Shown here piece by piece: positions 61,647 to 64,000 of a stretch of DNA of 64,000 nt (its first letter is position 1; every line of letters starts with the position of its first letter). Made by a program: the position numbers and the translations under genes. The notes under the pieces are model-generated. The model saw only the letters and a list, made by a program, of their open reading frames with translations. It made no database searches and was not told the origin of the DNA. The DNA is from Symbiodinium sp. CCMP2592 (Eukaryota > Sar > Dinophyceae > Suessiales > Symbiodiniaceae): NCBI GenBank assembly GCA_905221615.1, contig CAJNDT010003179.1, forward strand, positions 274,501 through 338,500. The letters are read 5' to 3'.

Positions 61647-61709
61647 CTCTACCCGGCGCGAATCGCCGAGGAGGATGAACAGTGTGCGACCATGGGGTTG
61701 AGATACTTG
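61647..61709 (+). CDS. Exon candidate (LYPARIAEEDEQCATMGLRY)
   Basis: After ttccacag it reads LYPARIAEEDEQCATMGLRY then L, before a GA donor (GATTCG). It has good codon bias and a clear acceptor. The family is unknown. Confidence 0.48.
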
Positions 61710-62666
61710 GATTCGTAACGGGGCTTCAGGAGACTTAGGAGTACCTTTTCACGGGGCCCGGCATCCCATGGCAGCCACGCTGAACGTGGGGTCGCCGCAT
61801 CCGTACCATGGAGTAACACCCATTTCAAGAAGATGTTGCGCAGAATAGGACGGAAGAGCAGGTGTTGAACATGTCGCGCTAACATCCCTGATTGCTCCCA
61901 TGCCTGCGAGAGCATTTGGGGACCTAGTAGGAGTAGAGTAGAGCAGAACCCGTGAGGAGGAGCACAGAGCATGATCCGTTATGCTAATGATTGGTGACAG
62001 TATCTCAACAGACATGGTTCCATCCGTCAAAAAATTGTCCGTACTATCCGGTGCCTTAAAGTATCTAAAAGCGACCGAAAACCGCAGGAGGAAGCGCGGA
62101 CGCGTGGCGAACTGGTTAGTCGATCCCCAGACACCTGTCACTGTTGGGGCTCTCCGGTTGGGGGTATGTGGCTTTATGAAACCTTTTGGGGGGCTTTAGG
62201 GTTCTAGACGCGGCCTGATCGGGGTTCGTTTGGGTTCTATAGTACAAGGCTATCAGGGTTCTTTTCCAGGCGTTTAGGAGTTTGGGGCTTCTGGGGCTTA
62301 GGCTTCAAAAGGTTCCGGGGAAGGGGCAGTCAAAGTTTGATGTACGGGAGCTCAGGGTTGGAATACTCGACTACAGAGATTGGTTGAAACTGTGGGAATC
62401 TCGTTGTCCCCATACCCGGCCATACCCTAAAGCGAAGAATGGGGTATACCGGCACTAATCCATTTTCTCGGGGGAGCCGCGGAACTGAGACCCTAACCCC
62501 TGGGCCATGACCCTGTCGTGTCTATGCTTCTTACGAATTGGGGTCCTGTAGGGTACCTTGCTTCTGGGGCTTTTGAGCGGCAAAGGGCGAAAGGTGTAAG
62601 AGCCGTGCGAAGCCGAGCGTCCTTGCGTTCGCCAAGTTACTTGCAAGTCCGAGTCGTGAGAGCGTA

Positions 62667-62790
62667 ATATAGGGGCCTTAATAATTGCCCATATGATTAT
62701 AAAGGCCCTTAAACCCCCTATAGAGCCCTTATAGAATTATAGAACCCTCAAAAGACCCTTTGAAAGGAATCTCACCATAAAGGCCCCTAT
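62667..62790. mobile_element. Degenerate family C-like segment
   Basis: ATATAGGGGCCTTAATAATT begins it and CCATAAAGGCCCCTATAA ends it. The centre is a run of short CCCTTATAGA-like repeats resembling the 24.4-kb minisatellite. Confidence 0.5.
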
Positions 62791-62872
62791 AACCCTTAAA
62801 CCCTAAGCCCTTAAGCCCTTAAACCCTTAACCCTAAACCCCTAAATCCCTAAACCCCAAACCCCAAACCGAG

Positions 62873-62938
62873 GCAGGTCTGGCTCGGAACCTTCAGCCCC
62901 TCCTCGATCGACTCACGGGCTCTGATGGCTTCGTTGCG
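62873..62938 (+). CDS. Exon candidate (AGLARNLQPLLDRLTGSDGF)
   Basis: After aaccgag it reads AGLARNLQPLLDRLTGSDGF then VA before a possible GA donor. It follows a CCCTAAA tract. The family is unknown. Confidence 0.42.
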
Positions 62939-62970
62939 AAGACGTACCAGCGATGAGCACAAAACTGTGT

Positions 62971-63077
62971 AATATAGGGGCCTTAATCATTAGCTGTGTT
63001 GCAATCTCTGGGGGTTCGTTATTGATTGAGAAATATAGTATAATAAGCCCCAAAACCCTATTCTACTTATGAAGGCC

Positions 63078-63080
<3 letters not shown>
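62971..63080. mobile_element. Family C inverted-repeat element next to a GT microsatellite
   Basis: AATATAGGGGCCTTAATCAT at the left and CTACTTATGAAGGCCCCT at the right; the (GT)n run starts at the right terminus. Confidence 0.68.
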
Positions 63081-63122
<42 letters not shown>

Positions 63123-63267
63123 GTGTGTGTGTACATATTCACAGACACATACTTATTCGTTTACGAACAAACACACATGTTTCAACACAAATACATACAT
63201 AGGTATCTACATATGCATTTTTCAGTATAAGCCAGTGTGCAGTATATATATATATATATATACATGT

Positions 63268-63310
<43 letters not shown>

Positions 63311-63360
63311 CATATATGCATTTATACACAATATATACATATACATATACACATACATAC
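63079..63360. repeat. (GT)n, (TA)n and ACAT-rich microsatellites
   Basis: A GT run abuts a family-C element, followed by TA/CA repeats. Confidence 0.93.
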
Positions 63361-63975
63361 ACATGTTTATGTACTGTATTAGTCGTTTAGTTATGAAGCT
63401 GTATATGCTTCGGCATATGTACATGTTGTTGCTCATGTCTAGGTATGCATGCATGCATGTATGTCTGCACACAGTGCGGTCAGTCATATGGTCAAACTCA
63501 ACTTCATGAACTCTGCAGTCTTGAGCAATACACTACACCCTCGAGCCCCGAACTTACGCGTCCATCCGGCATCTATCCTGCAGTGCTGAATTTCCACCCC
63601 TAGTCGCACATAGACAATAGGATGTGTGTTTGTGTTTTGCAGTTTGGTGTTCGACACGTTCCTCTTTGTCTGCAATTCAACTGTGTTTCAATCTTCAAGG
63701 GTCAAGCCCGTGGCCCAAAGACCGAGTAGCAGAGTGAAGGAGCCCGGAAACTCCCAAGCAAAACCAAGCACTTAAACCCTTTTGCCCAGATCGCACATCC
63801 TTCCAAAAACTGTCTGAGGATCTCTACCCTCAAACCTAAACCCTAAACCCTAGCTGGGCGTGTGGCAAAAAAGCCCTAAACCCTAATTAGATCGTGTCCT
63901 GGCCTTTCGCTGGAGCACGTTCCTTGCTGGCAGATCGCTGGCCGAAGGCCGGAACGCCTACAGCCTGTTAAAACT
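63361..63975. other. Trailing region
   Basis: CCCTAAA motifs near 63830-63880 and a weak open stretch at 63890-63950 (VLAFRWSTFLAGRSLAEGRN) that may be an exon. Nothing else is supported. Confidence 0.35.
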
Positions 63976-64000
63976 ACATATGGGTGGTTGTCAATATTAG
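63976..64000. mobile_element. Left end of a family K element cut by the window edge
   Basis: The sequence CATATGGGTGGTTGTCAATA matches the left terminus of the 34.65-kb element; the rest is outside the window. Confidence 0.55.

Noticed and set aside
1-64000. rRNA, tRNA, CRISPR array, spliced-leader gene, bacterial operons
   Set aside because: No recognisable conserved cores; the spliced-leader 3' core TTTTGGCTCAAG was not seen. tRNA absence is by eye only; a covariance-model scan would settle it.

Overview
The window looks like nuclear DNA of a dinoflagellate, most likely of the Symbiodiniaceae/Suessiales. Four things point there. Protein-like segments are short (about 30-130 nt) and separated by long non-coding stretches. 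Joining them in phase requires GC and GA 5' splice sites more often than GT, with acceptors that are nearly always AG followed by G. Telomere-type CCCTAAA/TTTAGGG motifs are scattered throughout. One nested gene matches the 'FVSHQW + ankyrin' protein type I associate with Symbiodinium genomes. No rRNA, tRNA, CRISPR array, bacterial gene or spliced-leader gene was recognised.

Layout. (1) 1-2,572: repeats and telomere-like motifs only. (2) 2,573-47,013, + strand: one very long gene. From 11,690 on it can be read exon by exon as a RAD5/RAD16/HLTF-type SNF2 ATPase with a RING finger between the two ATPase lobes: Walker [29 protein letters not shown], a C3H2C3 [29 protein letters not shown] and HRLGQRRPV, in that order. 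Candidate N-terminal exons between 2,573 and 10,836 are less certain. (3) 37,465-44,729 is one intron of that gene. It holds TA microsatellites, a 52-bp-arm hairpin, an AT-rich island and, on the same strand, a nested gene of at least three exons (about 40,588-44,227). The nested gene encodes a FVSHQW-type domain followed by ankyrin repeats. Its second intron is filled with trinucleotide repeats, including about 35 GTG units. (4) 47,014-63,000: scattered + strand exon-like segments of one or more further genes. Two of them resemble a phytanoyl-CoA-dioxygenase-like 2-oxoglutarate oxygenase. (5) 63,080-64,000: microsatellites, then one arm of a terminal-inverted-repeat element cut by the window edge.

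The non-coding DNA is full of short (about 60-160 bp) hairpin-forming elements with terminal inverted repeats. They fall into at least six multi-copy families, called A-E and K here, plus single examples. Several lie within 15-60 bp of inferred splice sites, which makes them candidates for MITEs or introner-like elements. One family has clear 4-bp target duplications and one copy of another has a 6-bp duplication.

Exon limits were found by reading frames, splice phase and conserved motifs, not by transcript evidence. Core motif exons are reliable. N-terminal exons and those after 47 kb are provisional.
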